A stretch of DNA of 35,172 bases from Microbacterium paulum. Lineage in GTDB: Bacteria; Actinomycetota; Actinomycetes; Actinomycetales; Microbacteriaceae. This document shows, piece by piece, positions 22,126 to 30,788 of this stretch; positions within the stretch are counted from its first letter, which is position 1; the number at the start of each line of letters is the position of its first letter. The DNA is taken from positions 1 to 35,172 of the forward strand of contig NZ_JAAGRY010000035.1 in the NCBI RefSeq assembly GCF_015707995.1, read 5' to 3'. Position numbers and translations under genes: made by a program. Below the pieces are notes generated by a model. It was not told the origin of the DNA. It searched no databases and was given only the letters and a program-made list of their open reading frames with translations.

Positions 22126-22464
22126 TCAGCCGTCGATCTCGGCCACGCGGGCCGTCACGAGGGCGCGCACGGTGTCGTCGGGCAGCGGCTCGGTGAAGCG
22201 GATCGTGCCCTTCGCGTGGTCGACGCCGTCGAGCAGCGGCAGCACCGCGATGATCGCCGTCGGGCTGAACGGGTACATGCCGAAATGGCGCTTCGCCCGC
22301 ATCACCGACAGCAGCGACTTCCCGCGGTAGACGAGCGCGGGCATGCCGTAGCCGAAGCCCTGCACGGCCTCGGGCGCCACCTCGAGGGCGACGTCGTACG
22401 TGTGCGCGATGACCGCGGCATCCGTCGCATCGAGCCCCACCAGGTAGTCGTCGATGGTTCCCAT
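22126..22464 (-). CDS. DUF1801-domain protein (YdhG/iron-chaperone-like fold)
   Basis: A 112-residue small soluble protein of the DUF1801 type: MGTIDDYLVGLDATDAAVIA, the core EAVQGFGYGMPALVYRGKSL and MRAKRHFGMYPFSPTAI, and a C-terminal TIRFTEPLPDDTVRALV. This fold is related to frataxin-like YdhG proteins, but no activity is established for most members. I chose the ATG at 22464 because AGGA lies about 8 nt upstream and the family start is MxTIDDYL; a GTG at 22491 would add nine unlikely residues. The gene converges with lysE, 7 bp apart, and diverges from acyP. Confidence 0.85.
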   Translation of the reverse strand: MGTIDDYLVGLDATDAAVIAHTYDVALEVAPEAVQGFGYGMPALVYRGKSLLSVMRAKRHFGMYPFSPTAIIAVLPLLDGVDHAKGTIRFTEPLPDDTVRALVTARVAEIDG

Positions 22465-22520
22465 CGCCCCATCCTCGCCGCTTCGCCCCACCGGCGGAAG
22501 GACCGGGGCAGGATGGAGCC

Positions 22521-22808
22521 ATGAGACGAGTGCACGTCAGCGTCACCGGCACCGTGCAGGGCGTCGGCTACCGCTACACCCTGCAGCACGTCGCGCAGCG
22601 CGCGGGCGTCACCGGCTGGGTGCGGAACCTGCGCGACGGCAGTGTCGACGCAGAGGTCGAGGGCGAGGATGCCACGGTCGACGCCGTGCTCGACTGGATG
22701 CGGCAGGGTCCGCCCGGCGGCCACGTGACGAGCGCCCACGTCGTCGAGCTGGTGCCCGCACCGGCCTCTGCCGGCACGTCGTCGTTCGAGGTGCGCCGCG
22801 ACGGATGA
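22521..22808 (+). CDS. acyP: acylphosphatase
   Basis: A 95-residue acylphosphatase, a small cytoplasmic enzyme that hydrolyses carboxyl-phosphate bonds such as those of acetyl phosphate, 1,3-bisphosphoglycerate or carbamoyl phosphate. The first signature VTGTVQGVGYRYT places the phosphate-binding loop with R18; the second, GWVRNLRDGSVDAEVEG, carries catalytic N36. The length is the usual 90-95 residues. The ATG at 22521 is 6 nt after CAGGAT, a weak leaderless-type box, and no strong Shine-Dalgarno sequence is seen. It is followed at once by a hairpin shared with the convergent rplA gene. Confidence 0.95.
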   Translation: MRRVHVSVTGTVQGVGYRYTLQHVAQRAGVTGWVRNLRDGSVDAEVEGEDATVDAVLDWMRQGPPGGHVTSAHVVELVPAPASAGTSSFEVRRDG

Positions 22809-22814
22809 ACGACG

Positions 22815-22842
22815 AAGGGCCCCGCCTGACGGCGGGACCCTT
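22815..22842. terminator. terminator between acyP and rplA
   Basis: AAGGGCCCCGCC, loop TGAC, then GGCGGGACCCTT forms a 12-position stem with one mismatch between convergent genes. It can close both transcripts, although no long T-run follows on either strand. Confidence 0.75.
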
Positions 22843-22887
22843 CCATCGAACAGAGCGGGCGAGCGGATCGCGCTCACCCGCGACGCA

Positions 22888-23577
22888 TCACGCGAGCGCG
22901 GCGACGTCCAGCGGGATGCCGGGGCCGAACGTGGTCGACACGGCGCCCTTCTGGATGTAGCGGCCCTTCGAGCTCGAGGGCTTCAGGCGCACGATCTCTT
23001 CGAGCGCGGCCTTGAAGTTCTCGTCGAGCTGCTCGGCCGTGAACGAGGCCTTGCCGACGACGAAGTGCACGTTGGCGTGCTTGTCGACGCGGAACTCGAT
23101 CTTGCCGCCCTTGATCTCCTCGACGGCCTTGGCCGGGTTGGGGGTGACGGTACCGGTCTTGGGGTTGGGCATGAGGCCACGGGGGCCGAGCACCTTACCC
23201 AGGCGACCGACCTGGCCCATGAGCTCGGGCGTCGAGACGGCCGCGTCGAACGCGGTCCAGCCGCCGGCGACCTTCTCGATGAGCTCGGCGCCGCCGACCT
23301 CGTCGGCGCCAGCGGCGATCGCGGCCTCGGCCGCGGGGCCGGTGGCGAACACGATGACGCGGGCGGTCTTGCCGGTGCCGTGGGGCAGGATGACCGTGCC
23401 GCGCACCATCTGGTCGGCCTTACGCGGGTCGACCGCGAGCTTCAGGGCGACCTCGACGGTGGAGTCGGTGTTCTTCGAACCGGTCTCCTTGGCGAGGCTC
23501 ACGGCCTCGGTGGACGTGTAGAACTTGTCGCGGTCGATCTTCGCCGCGGCAGCTTCGTAAACCTTGGACTTAGCCAT
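22888..23577 (-). CDS. rplA: 50S ribosomal protein L1
   Basis: A 229-residue L1 protein, normal length, beginning [20 protein letters not shown]. Family blocks are present: [35 protein letters not shown], and the [20 protein letters not shown] stretch ([20 protein letters not shown]). It binds 23S rRNA at the E-site stalk and in many bacteria represses the rplK–rplA message. It follows rplK by 13 bp, with an AACGAG-type weak ribosome-binding site, and ends before the acyP/rplA terminator. rplJ does not follow directly: the rplJ–rplL unit is about 10 kb further on in the same direction. Confidence 0.97.
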   Translation of the reverse strand: MAKSKVYEAAAAKIDRDKFYTSTEAVSLAKETGSKNTDSTVEVALKLAVDPRKADQMVRGTVILPHGTGKTARVIVFATGPAAEAAIAAGADEVGGAELIEKVAGGWTAFDAAVSTPELMGQVGRLGKVLGPRGLMPNPKTGTVTPNPAKAVEEIKGGKIEFRVDKHANVHFVVGKASFTAEQLDENFKAALEEIVRLKPSSSKGRYIQKGAVSTTFGPGIPLDVAALA

Positions 23578-23590
23578 TTCGTTCTCCCCC

Positions 23591-24022
23591 TCAGTCCTCG
23601 ACCGTGATGCCCATGGAACGGGCGGTGCCGGCGATGATCAGCGAGGCGGCCTCGATGTCGTTCGCGTTCAGGTCGGGCATCTTCGTCTCGGCGATCTGAC
23701 GAACCTGGTCCTTGGTGAGCTTGGCGACCTTGGTCGTGTGGGGCGTGGGCGAACCCTTGGCCACACCGGCCGCCTTCTTGATGAGCTCCGCCGCGGGCGG
23801 GGTCTTCAGGATGAACGTGAAGCTGCGGTCTTCGTAGACCGTGATCTCCACGGGGATGACGTTGCCGCGCTGCGACTCGGTCGCGGCGTTGTACGCCTTG
23901 CAGAACTCCATGATGTTGACGCCGTGCTGACCGAGCGCGGGCCCGATCGGGGGCGCCGGGTTGGCGGCGCCGGCGTTGATCTGGAGCTTGATCAGGCCGG
24001 TCACCTTCTTCTTGGGTGCCAT
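23591..24022 (-). CDS. rplK: 50S ribosomal protein L11
   Basis: A 143-residue L11 protein of normal length. It starts [20 protein letters not shown], then has the proline-rich thiostrepton-contact segment [40 protein letters not shown] and the rRNA-binding C-terminal domain with [18 protein letters not shown]. It binds the GTPase-associated region of 23S rRNA with L10 and is needed for the stringent response. I chose the ATG at 24022, which has AAGGAG upstream; the frame's extension to 24064 has no family similarity. rplA follows 13 bp later. The 132-nt gap before it holds three hairpins. Confidence 0.97.
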   Translation of the reverse strand: MAPKKKVTGLIKLQINAGAANPAPPIGPALGQHGVNIMEFCKAYNAATESQRGNVIPVEITVYEDRSFTFILKTPPAAELIKKAAGVAKGSPTPHTTKVAKLTKDQVRQIAETKMPDLNANDIEAASLIIAGTARSMGITVED

Positions 24023-24040
24023 TGCTTCTCTCCTTTTCGA

Positions 24041-24084
24041 GCGCCGCAAGCGGCGCGCTGCCACGCCTCAGGCCGTTCCTGAGG
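24041..24084 (-). promoter_or_regulatory. two hairpins in the rplK leader
   Basis: GCGCCG/CGGCGC with a CAAG loop (24041-24056) lies just upstream of the rplK ribosome-binding site, and CCTCAGG (24066-24072) pairs perfectly with CCTGAGG (24078-24084). In other bacteria L1 represses translation by binding the rplK leader; these stems are candidates for that control, but the L1-binding core was not identified. Confidence 0.45.
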
Positions 24085-24132
24085 GTGGTGGGGGTAGTGC
24101 GCGACGAGCGCGCAACCTCATCATTCTACCGG

Positions 24133-24151
24133 ATGCCGGGGCGCCCGGCAT
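24133..24151 (-). terminator. hairpin just after nusG
   Basis: ATGCCGGG, spacer GCG, CCCGGCAT forms a perfect 8-bp stem starting 3 bp after the nusG stop. No T-run follows on the minus strand, so partial termination or mRNA end protection is as likely as full termination. A TAGAAT box at 24123-24128 (minus) just beyond it could restart transcription for rplK. Confidence 0.45.
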
Positions 24152-24154
24152 CTC

Positions 24155-25243
24155 TCAGTTCTGCTTGGTGACCTGGTCGAACGAGAGCTCGACCGGGGTC
24201 TCGCGCTCGAAGAGCGAGACGAGCACGGTGAGCTTGCCGCTTTCGGGCTTGATCTCGCTGATCGAGCCGGGCAGGCCCGCGAACGAGCCCTCCTTGATCG
24301 TGATGGTCTCGCCGATCTCGAAGTCGACTTCGGTGATGACCGAGCGCGCCTGCGTGGCCGAGCCCTTGGCCGCGCCCTTGGCGGGTGCCGTCTCGGCGAC
24401 CTGCACGAGCGAACGCAGCATGTTGAACGCCTCTTCGAAGCGCAGCGGGGTCGGGTTGTGCGCGTTGCCGACGAAGCCGGTGACGCCGGGCGTGTGGCGC
24501 ACGACCGACCAGGTGTCTTCGTTGAGCTCCATGCGCACGAGCACGTAGCCGGGGATCCGGACGCGCGTGACCATCTTGCGCTGACCGTTCTTGATCTCGA
24601 CGACGTCCTCCATGGGGACCTCGACCTGGTAGATGTCTTCTTCGACCTCGAGCGTGTTCTTGCGCTGCTCGATGTTGGCCTTCACCTTGCGCTCGAAACC
24701 GGCGTAGGAGTGGATGACGTACCACTTGCCCGGCAGCGACCGCAGCTCGGCGCGGAACGCCTCGTAGGGGTCTTCGGGCTCGGCAGGCTCGGTCTCGGCG
24801 TCGATCTCGGCCGCCTCGACGATGTCGGCTGCGGCGGCGACCTCGGCGACGGCGTCTTCGTCGAGCACGGGCGCGTCGGGCTCGCCGTTGACGTCGGGGC
24901 CGTCGTAGGGCGTCACGTCGTCGGCGGCCGCCGCAGCGGCTTCGGCCTCTTCTTCGGCTAGCGCGTCGCTGAGCACCTCGGCGGCGGCTTCGGCCTCGGC
25001 GGCCTCGTCGATCTCGAGTGCGTCGTTCACGATGGCGTCTGCCTCCGGGTCGTCGATGTCGATGTCTTCGTCGTCGGCACTGTCGTCGTCTTCGTCATCG
25101 ACGACGTGCACCGCGAGGTGCTCGGCGGGAGCCGAAGAACGCTCTTCGGCGGCGAGGACGTTGCCCTCTTGGGCCTCGTCGTCTTCGCTGGACTGCTCTG
25201 CGGCGGTGGCCCAGTCGGCGTCGTCGACATACTTTTCAGACAC
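24155..25243 (-). CDS. nusG: transcription antitermination factor NusG with long acidic N-terminal extension
   Basis: A 362-residue NusG, about twice the usual length. The NGN domain begins near residue 172 (GKWYVIHSYAGFERKVKANI) and continues through VKIKNGQRKMV-like and RIPGYVLVRMELNEDTWSVV segments. The C-terminal KOW domain is ITIKEGSFAGLPGSISEIKP to TPVELSFDQV. NusG binds RNA polymerase and couples it to Rho or ribosomes. Residues 1-171 are low complexity, and from 36 to 163 there is no Lys or Arg, only Asp, Glu, Ala, Val and similar residues. The GTG start at 25243 has GGAAG upstream; no better start lies nearer the NGN domain. It follows secE in the standard secE–nusG order. Confidence 0.95.
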   Translation of the reverse strand: MSEKYVDDADWATAAEQSSEDDEAQEGNVLAAEERSSAPAEHLAVHVVDDEDDDSADDEDIDIDDPEADAIVNDALEIDEAAEAEAAAEVLSDALAEEEAEAAAAAADDVTPYDGPDVNGEPDAPVLDEDAVAEVAAAADIVEAAEIDAETEPAEPEDPYEAFRAELRSLPGKWYVIHSYAGFERKVKANIEQRKNTLEVEEDIYQVEVPMEDVVEIKNGQRKMVTRVRIPGYVLVRMELNEDTWSVVRHTPGVTGFVGNAHNPTPLRFEEAFNMLRSLVQVAETAPAKGAAKGSATQARSVITEVDFEIGETITIKEGSFAGLPGSISEIKPESGKLTVLVSLFERETPVELSFDQVTKQN

Positions 25244-25289
25244 GTGTGTTCACTTCCATCGGGGGCGGGCTGGCGGTCTCGCGCCCGCG

Positions 25290-25553
25290 TCAGGCGGGGA
25301 CGCCGAAGACGACGTTGACCACCCAGGTGAAGAGCAAATCGAGGCTGTACACGATCGCCATCATCACGACGACGAAGCCGAGGACGACGAGCGTGTACTT
25401 GACGAGTTCCTGCCGGGTCGGTGTGACGACCTTGCGAAGCTCGCCGAACACCTGACGGATGAAGAGGGCGATCCGCTGGAAGAAGTTCAGCTTCTTGTCG
25501 CGGGGCGCGCCGCCTGCTGCGACGACCTCGCCGTGCGCCTCTTCCTGGACCAT
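25290..25553 (-). CDS. secE: preprotein translocase subunit SecE
   Basis: An 87-residue single-span SecE. A Glu/Ala-rich start (MVQEEAHGEVVAAGGAPRDK) leads to the amphipathic helix NFFQRIALFIRQVFGELRKV, the family hinge VTPTRQELVKYT, and the membrane helix LVVLGFVVVMMAIVYSLDLL. SecE stabilises SecY in the protein-export channel. The ATG at 25553 gives the usual length; the frame extends eleven codons further without similarity. Only a weak GGGTGG lies upstream. It sits between tRNA-Trp and nusG, the arrangement found in most bacteria. Confidence 0.95.
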   Translation of the reverse strand: MVQEEAHGEVVAAGGAPRDKKLNFFQRIALFIRQVFGELRKVVTPTRQELVKYTLVVLGFVVVMMAIVYSLDLLFTWVVNVVFGVPA

Positions 25554-25640
25554 GTACCCACCCGTGTGAATTGCTCGGACTTGCATTCCGTGCCGGCATC
25601 CACCGACACGCCTTCTGTGTCAACTGAAGCGCTGACGCGC

Positions 25641-25713
<73 letters not shown>

Positions 25714-25846
25714 GAGACCGTTCCGGCCTCGGGTGAGTCTGCTGTCTTCCTGGCCGTGCCCGGCAGGCACAGCGAAAGAATGCAGACTTCGACTGCACTG
25801 TCCAGTGTACGTCATGGCCCCCGCACGCGCGAACGCGGGGCGGCGC

Positions 25847-26284
25847 TCAGTACTGCTGAACCCCGTAGCGATCGGGTTCGTCGCCGCGGCGGACGTCGCG
25901 CCCCGACAGCGAAGTCGGCACGATGCGCACGTAGTTGTACTTCAGTGTCGGCACCCAGGGTTTGAGGGCCAACCGGTCGGCCGCGGCGACCTCTTCGGTC
26001 GTCTCGAGACGGTGCGCGTGGCCGCGGACGACGATGCTCCAGGCATCCGTGTCGGTGTATTCGTCGACCTCGAACAGCACGTCGTCGTTGATCGTCACCT
26101 CGGTGAGCTTCGACCCCTCGCCGGTGCGGAAGACGAGGCTCTCGCCGTCGACGATGTAGTTCACCGGAAAGATGTCGAGCACGTCGCCGACGCGCGTGAC
26201 CAACCGGCCCAGCTGCTGCTCGGCGAGGCGATCCCAGCACTCGCGGTCACTGAGGAAGACGACGACATCCGACTCGTTGCTCAT
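25847..26284 (-). CDS. pyridoxamine 5'-phosphate oxidase-like flavoprotein
   Basis: A 145-residue split-barrel protein of the PNPOx-like group. It begins MSNESDVVVFLSDRECWDRL, with LGRLVTRVGDVLDIFPVNYI, the GESLVFRTGEGSKLTEVTIN strand pair typical of these domains, and AWSIVVRGHAHRLETTEE. Members bind FMN, F420 or heme and reduce varied substrates; this one is closest in layout to small actinobacterial proteins of unknown substrate. The ATG at 26284 is preceded by GGGAG and by CAGGAT 6 nt away, so either a leadered or leaderless start is possible. It stands alone between the tRNA and the putrescine/GABA operon. Confidence 0.85.
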   Translation of the reverse strand: MSNESDVVVFLSDRECWDRLAEQQLGRLVTRVGDVLDIFPVNYIVDGESLVFRTGEGSKLTEVTINDDVLFEVDEYTDTDAWSIVVRGHAHRLETTEEVAAADRLALKPWVPTLKYNYVRIVPTSLSGRDVRRGDEPDRYGVQQY

Positions 26285-26360
26285 GCTCCCATCCTGCCCG
26301 GCGCGCGCCCCGGAGGGAAGGCTCGTGCACCGGGAGAATAGCGGCGACGGATGCCCGGGC

Positions 26361-27725
26361 TCAGGCGACGCGGATGAGCTTCTTGTTGACGAACTCTTCT
26401 GCCGCCAGCAGCCCCATCTCGCGCCCCGTGCCGCTGCGCTTGACGCCGCCGAAGGGCAGCTCGGGCGAGTCCGCGAGCACGACGTTGACGTAGACCATGC
26501 CCGCGTCGATGCGGTCGGCGACGCGCTCGGCCTGCGCGGGGTCGGTCGTGAACACGTACGAACCGAGCCCGAACGGCGTCGCGTTGGCGATCGCGACCGC
26601 TTCGTCTTCGTCACGGGCGCGGTAGACGACGCCGACGGGGCCGAAGAACTCTTCGCGGTAGGCGTCCATCTCGGGCGTCACCCCGGTCAGCACCGTGCCC
26701 GGGTAGAACGCGCCGTCGCGCACTCCCCCGGTGACCACGGTCGCGCCCTGCGCGACCGCACGATCGACCTGTTCGGCAAGCCGCTCCGCGGCAGCGAGCG
26801 ACGAGAGCGGGCCGAGCACGGTGTCGCCGTCGAAGGGGTCGCCGACCGTGGCATCCGCCATCGCCGCGCTGAACTTGTCGACGAACGCGTCGTAGAGATC
26901 GGATGCCACGACGAAGCGCTTCGCGCCGTTGCACGACTGCCCGTTGTTGTCGAGGCGCGCCTCGACCGCCGAACCCACCGCCGCGTCGAGATCGTCGGTC
27001 GACAGCAGCAGGAAGGGGTCGGAGCCGCCGAGTTCGAGCACGACCTTCTTGAGGTTCCGCCCGGCGATCTCGGCGACCGCGGCACCCGCGCGCTCCGAAC
27101 CGGTCACCGACACGCCCTGCACGCGGCGGTCGGCGATGACCGTGGCGGCCTGATCGTTCGTGAGCCGCACGTCGACGTACGCGCCGGCGGGGAACCCCGC
27201 ATCGGTGTACATCTGCGCGATCGCGGCGGCCGACTCGGGGCACTGCGGAGCGTGCTTGAGCAGGATCGTGTTGCCGACCGCGAGGTTCGGCGCCGCGAAC
27301 CGGGCCACCTGGTAGTACGGGAAGTTCCACGGCATGATGCCGAGGAGCGCCCCGAGCGGCGCGCGCCGGATGACCGCCGTACCCTCGCCGAGGATGTCGA
27401 TCGGCGTGTCACCGGTGATCTTGTCGATGTTGTCGGCGTAGTACTCGGTGATGTCGGCGGCGAAATCGACCTCGCCCTCGGCCGCGGCGAGCGGCTTGCC
27501 CATCTCGCGCACGATGATCGCGGCGAGCTCGTCGCGACGCTCACGGTGCAGCTCGGCGACCCGCCGCAGCAGGGCGGCCCGGTCGGCAGGCGACGACGTG
27601 CGCCCCCACGAACGGTAGGCCTCGTCGGCGGCGGCGAGCGCCGCCTCGACCTCGGCATCGGTCGCGGTGGGGTAGGTCGCGAGGACCTCTCCGGTGGCGG
27701 GATTGGTGACGGCGTAGTCGGTCAT
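26361..27725 (-). CDS. NAD(P)-dependent aldehyde dehydrogenase, Sad-type succinate-semialdehyde dehydrogenase
   Basis: A 454-residue aldehyde dehydrogenase. Catalytic elements: MPWNFP with N134, ELGGSDPF with E231, and GQSCNGAKRF with nucleophile C265. The short length and the Cys-Asn-Gly-Ala-Lys-Arg-Phe context resemble E. coli Sad (YneI) rather than GabD, so oxidation of succinate semialdehyde to succinate is the likely job, although 4-aminobutanal is possible. It is the last gene of the catabolic operon, 40 bp after the other aldehyde dehydrogenase, with ATG at 27725. Having two different aldehyde dehydrogenases matches the two aldehyde oxidation steps in putrescine breakdown. Confidence 0.88.
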   Translation of the reverse strand: MTDYAVTNPATGEVLATYPTATDAEVEAALAAADEAYRSWGRTSSPADRAALLRRVAELHRERRDELAAIIVREMGKPLAAAEGEVDFAADITEYYADNIDKITGDTPIDILGEGTAVIRRAPLGALLGIMPWNFPYYQVARFAAPNLAVGNTILLKHAPQCPESAAAIAQMYTDAGFPAGAYVDVRLTNDQAATVIADRRVQGVSVTGSERAGAAVAEIAGRNLKKVVLELGGSDPFLLLSTDDLDAAVGSAVEARLDNNGQSCNGAKRFVVASDLYDAFVDKFSAAMADATVGDPFDGDTVLGPLSSLAAAERLAEQVDRAVAQGATVVTGGVRDGAFYPGTVLTGVTPEMDAYREEFFGPVGVVYRARDEDEAVAIANATPFGLGSYVFTTDPAQAERVADRIDAGMVYVNVVLADSPELPFGGVKRSGTGREMGLLAAEEFVNKKLIRVA

Positions 27726-27765
27726 GGGGTGCTCGTTTCGCGTCGGTGCAGGTCGGAAGGCGTCG

Positions 27766-29223
27766 TCAGGACGCCGGGATCAGCGTGTACTTCGTCGACA
27801 GGTATTCGTGGATGCCCTCGAGCCCGCCCTCGCGGCCGACGCCCGACTGCTTGACTCCGCCGAAGGGCGCCGCAGCGTTCGAGACGACCCCGACGTTCAG
27901 GCCCATCATGCCGGTCTCGAGCCGGTCGATCATGCGCATGCCCCGCTGCAGGTCTTCGGTGAACACGTACGACACGAGGCCGTACTCGGTGTCGTTGGCC
28001 AGGCGCACGGCCTCGTCTTCGTCGGCGAAGGTCGCGATCGCGAGCACCGGGCCGAAGATCTCCTCACGCAGGATGTCGCTGCCGGCGGCCACCTCGGTGA
28101 TGACGGTCGGCTCGAAGAAGGTGCCCGGCCCGTCGATCGCCGAGCCGCCGGCGCGCACGGTGGCGCCCCGCTCGACGGCGTCTTTCACGAGCGCCGCGGT
28201 GCCCTCGACCGCCTTCCGGTCGATGAGCGGGCCGATCTGCACGCCCTCCTCGGTGCCGCGGCCGATCTTCATCGCCTTGACGCGCTCCGAGACACGACCG
28301 GCGAACTCCTCCGCGACAGACGAATGCACGATGAACCGGTTCGCCGCCGTGCAGGCCTGTCCGATGTTGCGGAACTTCGCCGCCATCGCGCCGTCGACCG
28401 CCTTGTCGAGGTCGGCGTCGTCGAACACGACGAACGGGGCGTTGCCGCCGAGCTCCATCGACACCCGCAGCACGCCCTCGGCGGCCTGCGCGATGAGCTT
28501 CTTGCCGACCGGCGTGGACCCCGTGAACGAGAGCTTGCGCAGCCGCGGGTCGGCGATGATCGGGCCCGACACACCGCTCGAGCGGGTCGTGGTGACGACG
28601 TTGACGACGCCGGCGGGAAGACCCGCCTCGACGAGCAGCTGCACGAACGCGAGCGTCGTGAGCGGGGTCAGCTCCGGCGGCTTCACGACGACGGTGCAGC
28701 CGGCGGCGAGCGCGGGCGCGATCTTGCGCGTCGCCATCGCGAGGGGGAAGTTCCACGGCGTGATGAAGAAGCACGGGCCGACGGGGCGCTGGCTGACCAC
28801 CATGCGGCCGGTGCCCTCGGGGTTCGACCCGAAGCGGCCGGCGATGCGCACCGCCTCCTCGCTGAACCAGCGCAGGAACTCTCCGCCGTAGGTGACCTCG
28901 CCGCGCGCCTCGGCGAGCGGCTTGCCCATTTCGAGCGTCATCAGCAGCGCGAACTCGTCGGCGCGCTCGGTCAGCAGGTCGAACGCGCGCCGCAGGATGT
29001 CGGAGCGGGTGCGCGGGGCGGTGGCGGCCCAGGCATCCTGGGCGGCCACGGCGGCGTCGAGGGCACGCAGTCCGTCTTCGGGCGACGCGTCGGCGATCTC
29101 GACCAGCACGTCGCCGGTGGCCGGGTCGTGCACGGCGAACGTGCCGGCCGAACCGTCGACCCATTCACCGCCGATGAACAGGCCTCGGGGCAGCTTTTCG
29201 AGCAGGGCGGTTTCGGTGATCAA
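27766..29223 (-). CDS. gabD: NAD(P)-dependent aldehyde dehydrogenase, GabD-type
   Basis: A 485-residue aldehyde dehydrogenase of GabD size. Catalytic elements: TPWNFPLAM with N158, ELGGNAPF with E257, and GQACTAANRF with C291. It begins MITETALLEKLPRGLFIGGE, close to GabD proteins, so succinate-semialdehyde oxidation is the first guess; oxidation of 4-aminobutanal to GABA is the alternative because the operon also encodes a Sad-type enzyme. The start is TTG at 29223. It overlaps the permease stop (TTGA) and has AAGGAGG 7 nt upstream, and no ATG or GTG lies near, so the rare start is well supported. Confidence 0.88.
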   Translation of the reverse strand: MITETALLEKLPRGLFIGGEWVDGSAGTFAVHDPATGDVLVEIADASPEDGLRALDAAVAAQDAWAATAPRTRSDILRRAFDLLTERADEFALLMTLEMGKPLAEARGEVTYGGEFLRWFSEEAVRIAGRFGSNPEGTGRMVVSQRPVGPCFFITPWNFPLAMATRKIAPALAAGCTVVVKPPELTPLTTLAFVQLLVEAGLPAGVVNVVTTTRSSGVSGPIIADPRLRKLSFTGSTPVGKKLIAQAAEGVLRVSMELGGNAPFVVFDDADLDKAVDGAMAAKFRNIGQACTAANRFIVHSSVAEEFAGRVSERVKAMKIGRGTEEGVQIGPLIDRKAVEGTAALVKDAVERGATVRAGGSAIDGPGTFFEPTVITEVAAGSDILREEIFGPVLAIATFADEDEAVRLANDTEYGLVSYVFTEDLQRGMRMIDRLETGMMGLNVGVVSNAAAPFGGVKQSGVGREGGLEGIHEYLSTKYTLIPAS

Positions 29224-30788
29224 CGTGCGGCCTCCTTCAGGCGACGGGTGCTGGCGGGTGCATCCATACCCAGCGTCTCACCCTTGAAGAAGGCGGGGCG
29301 CTTGATGGACTGCCAGATCATGAGGACGATGCCGATGACGATGATCAGCACGCCGAGGACGAAGACGATCCCCACTCCCCCGACCTCTGCGCCCGAGCCG
29401 TAGGCCGGGTCCATCGAGTCGATGAGCGTCGTGAAGAACAGGATCGCGAGGATGACCCCGCCCACGAGCGGGAAGAGGAACGTGAAGAAGACGTTGCGCA
29501 CCGAGTCGAACCACTGGTGGCGGAAGTACCACACGCACGCGAACGCGGTGATGCCGTAGTAGAAGCAGATCATCATGCCGAGGGTGAGGATCGTATCCCA
29601 CAGGGTGTTCTCGCTGACGATGCGCATGACCGCGTAGAAGGCCGAGGCGACGATCGCCGAGGCGATCGTGGCGTAGCCCGGGGTGAAGAAGCGCGGGCTG
29701 ACCTTCGCGAACGCCGGCGGCAGCGCGCCGTAGTGCCCCATCGACAGGAGCGTGCGGGCCGGGCCGACGAACGTGGACTGCAGCGACGACGCCGAGCTCG
29801 TGAGCACCGCGAGCGAGACGAGGAAGGCGAGCGGGCCGAGGATCGGGCCGGAGAGGTGGAAGAACACGTTCTCTTGGATGTCTTCGTTGCCGAGCCCCAG
29901 CTCGCCCGTGCCGACGCCCGCGAACATGATCATCGCGACCGCGAGCAGCAGGTACAGCGAGACGATCGTGATGACCGTGAGGGTCGCGGCGCGCCCCGGC
30001 GTCTTCTCGGGGTCTTTCGTCTCTTCGTTCATCGTGAGGGTGACATCCCACCCCCAGAAGATGAAGATCGACAGCGACAGGCCGGCCGCGAACGCCGAGA
30101 ACGAGCTCACCGCGAACGGGTTGAACCACCCGATGTCGAACGGCTGGTAATCGAAGCCCTGACCGTTCACCGCCTCGACGATCGCCGCGACGGCGAAGAA
30201 GACGAGCACGAGCACCTGGAAGCCGACGAGGAAGTACTGCAGCTTCTGCGTGGTCTGCATGTCGCGGTACGAGATCCACGTGGCGGCGAGCATGAACAGC
30301 AGGCAGACGGCGATGTTGATGACGGTGTTGGATGCCAGGTCCGCGATGTCGGGATTGCCGCTGATCTGCGAGATGAGCAGGAACAGGAAGTCGACGGCGA
30401 CGCCAGCGAGGTTCGAGAGCACGAGGATCGTCGCGACGACGAGACCCCAGCCAGCCATCCAGCCGACCCACGGGCCGAATGCGCGAGACGCCCACGTGAA
30501 CGACGTGCCTGCGTCGGGCATGCGGTTGTTGAGCTCGCGGTAGCCGAAGGCGACCAGCAGCATCGGGATGAAGCCGACGAGGATGATGGCGGGGATCTGC
30601 TGACCGACGACGGATGCCGTGGGGCCGACCGCCGCCGTGAACGTGTACGCGGGGGCGATGCACGAGATGCCGATCACGACGGCGCCGATGAGTCCGATCG
30701 TGCCAGCGGACAGGCCCTTGGCGGACAGCCCCCCGGTCTGCGCGCCGGCGGCCGGCGCCTGGGGCGCGGCGGGGTCGGATGAGGTCAC
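29220..30788 (-). CDS. APC-family amino acid/polyamine permease
   Basis: A 522-residue APC-superfamily transporter with about 12 membrane helices. The first helix carries the family motif GTIGLIGAVVIGISCIAPAY, then IPMLLVAFGYRELNNRMPDAG and SFTWASRAFGPWVGWMAGWG. The context (putrescine oxidase, GABA transaminase, two semialdehyde dehydrogenases) makes putrescine or GABA the likely substrate, as in PuuP or GabP, but specificity cannot be read directly. The GTG start overlaps the universal stress gene's stop (GTGA), and its own stop overlaps the next start (TTGA), so it is translationally coupled on both sides. The N-terminus is Ala/Pro-rich and cytoplasmic. Confidence 0.9.
   Translation of the reverse strand: MTSSDPAAPQAPAAGAQTGGLSAKGLSAGTIGLIGAVVIGISCIAPAYTFTAAVGPTASVVGQQIPAIILVGFIPMLLVAFGYRELNNRMPDAGTSFTWASRAFGPWVGWMAGWGLVVATILVLSNLAGVAVDFLFLLISQISGNPDIADLASNTVINIAVCLLFMLAATWISYRDMQTTQKLQYFLVGFQVLVLVFFAVAAIVEAVNGQGFDYQPFDIGWFNPFAVSSFSAFAAGLSLSIFIFWGWDVTLTMNEETKDPEKTPGRAATLTVITIVSLYLLLAVAMIMFAGVGTGELGLGNEDIQENVFFHLSGPILGPLAFLVSLAVLTSSASSLQSTFVGPARTLLSMGHYGALPPAFAKVSPRFFTPGYATIASAIVASAFYAVMRIVSENTLWDTILTLGMMICFYYGITAFACVWYFRHQWFDSVRNVFFTFLFPLVGGVILAILFFTTLIDSMDPAYGSGAEVGGVGIVFVLGVLIIVIGIVLMIWQSIKRPAFFKGETLGMDAPASTRRLKEAAR

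Noticed and set aside
13242..22808. The 10-kb interval as a recent genomic island
   Set aside because: No integrase, transposase, attachment-site repeat or composition shift was seen, so only a synteny break is claimed.
26172..29403. Two plus-strand frames of about 560 codons each opposite the aldehyde dehydrogenases
   Set aside because: Both are His/Arg/Asp-rich shadows of intact catalytic dehydrogenase genes.
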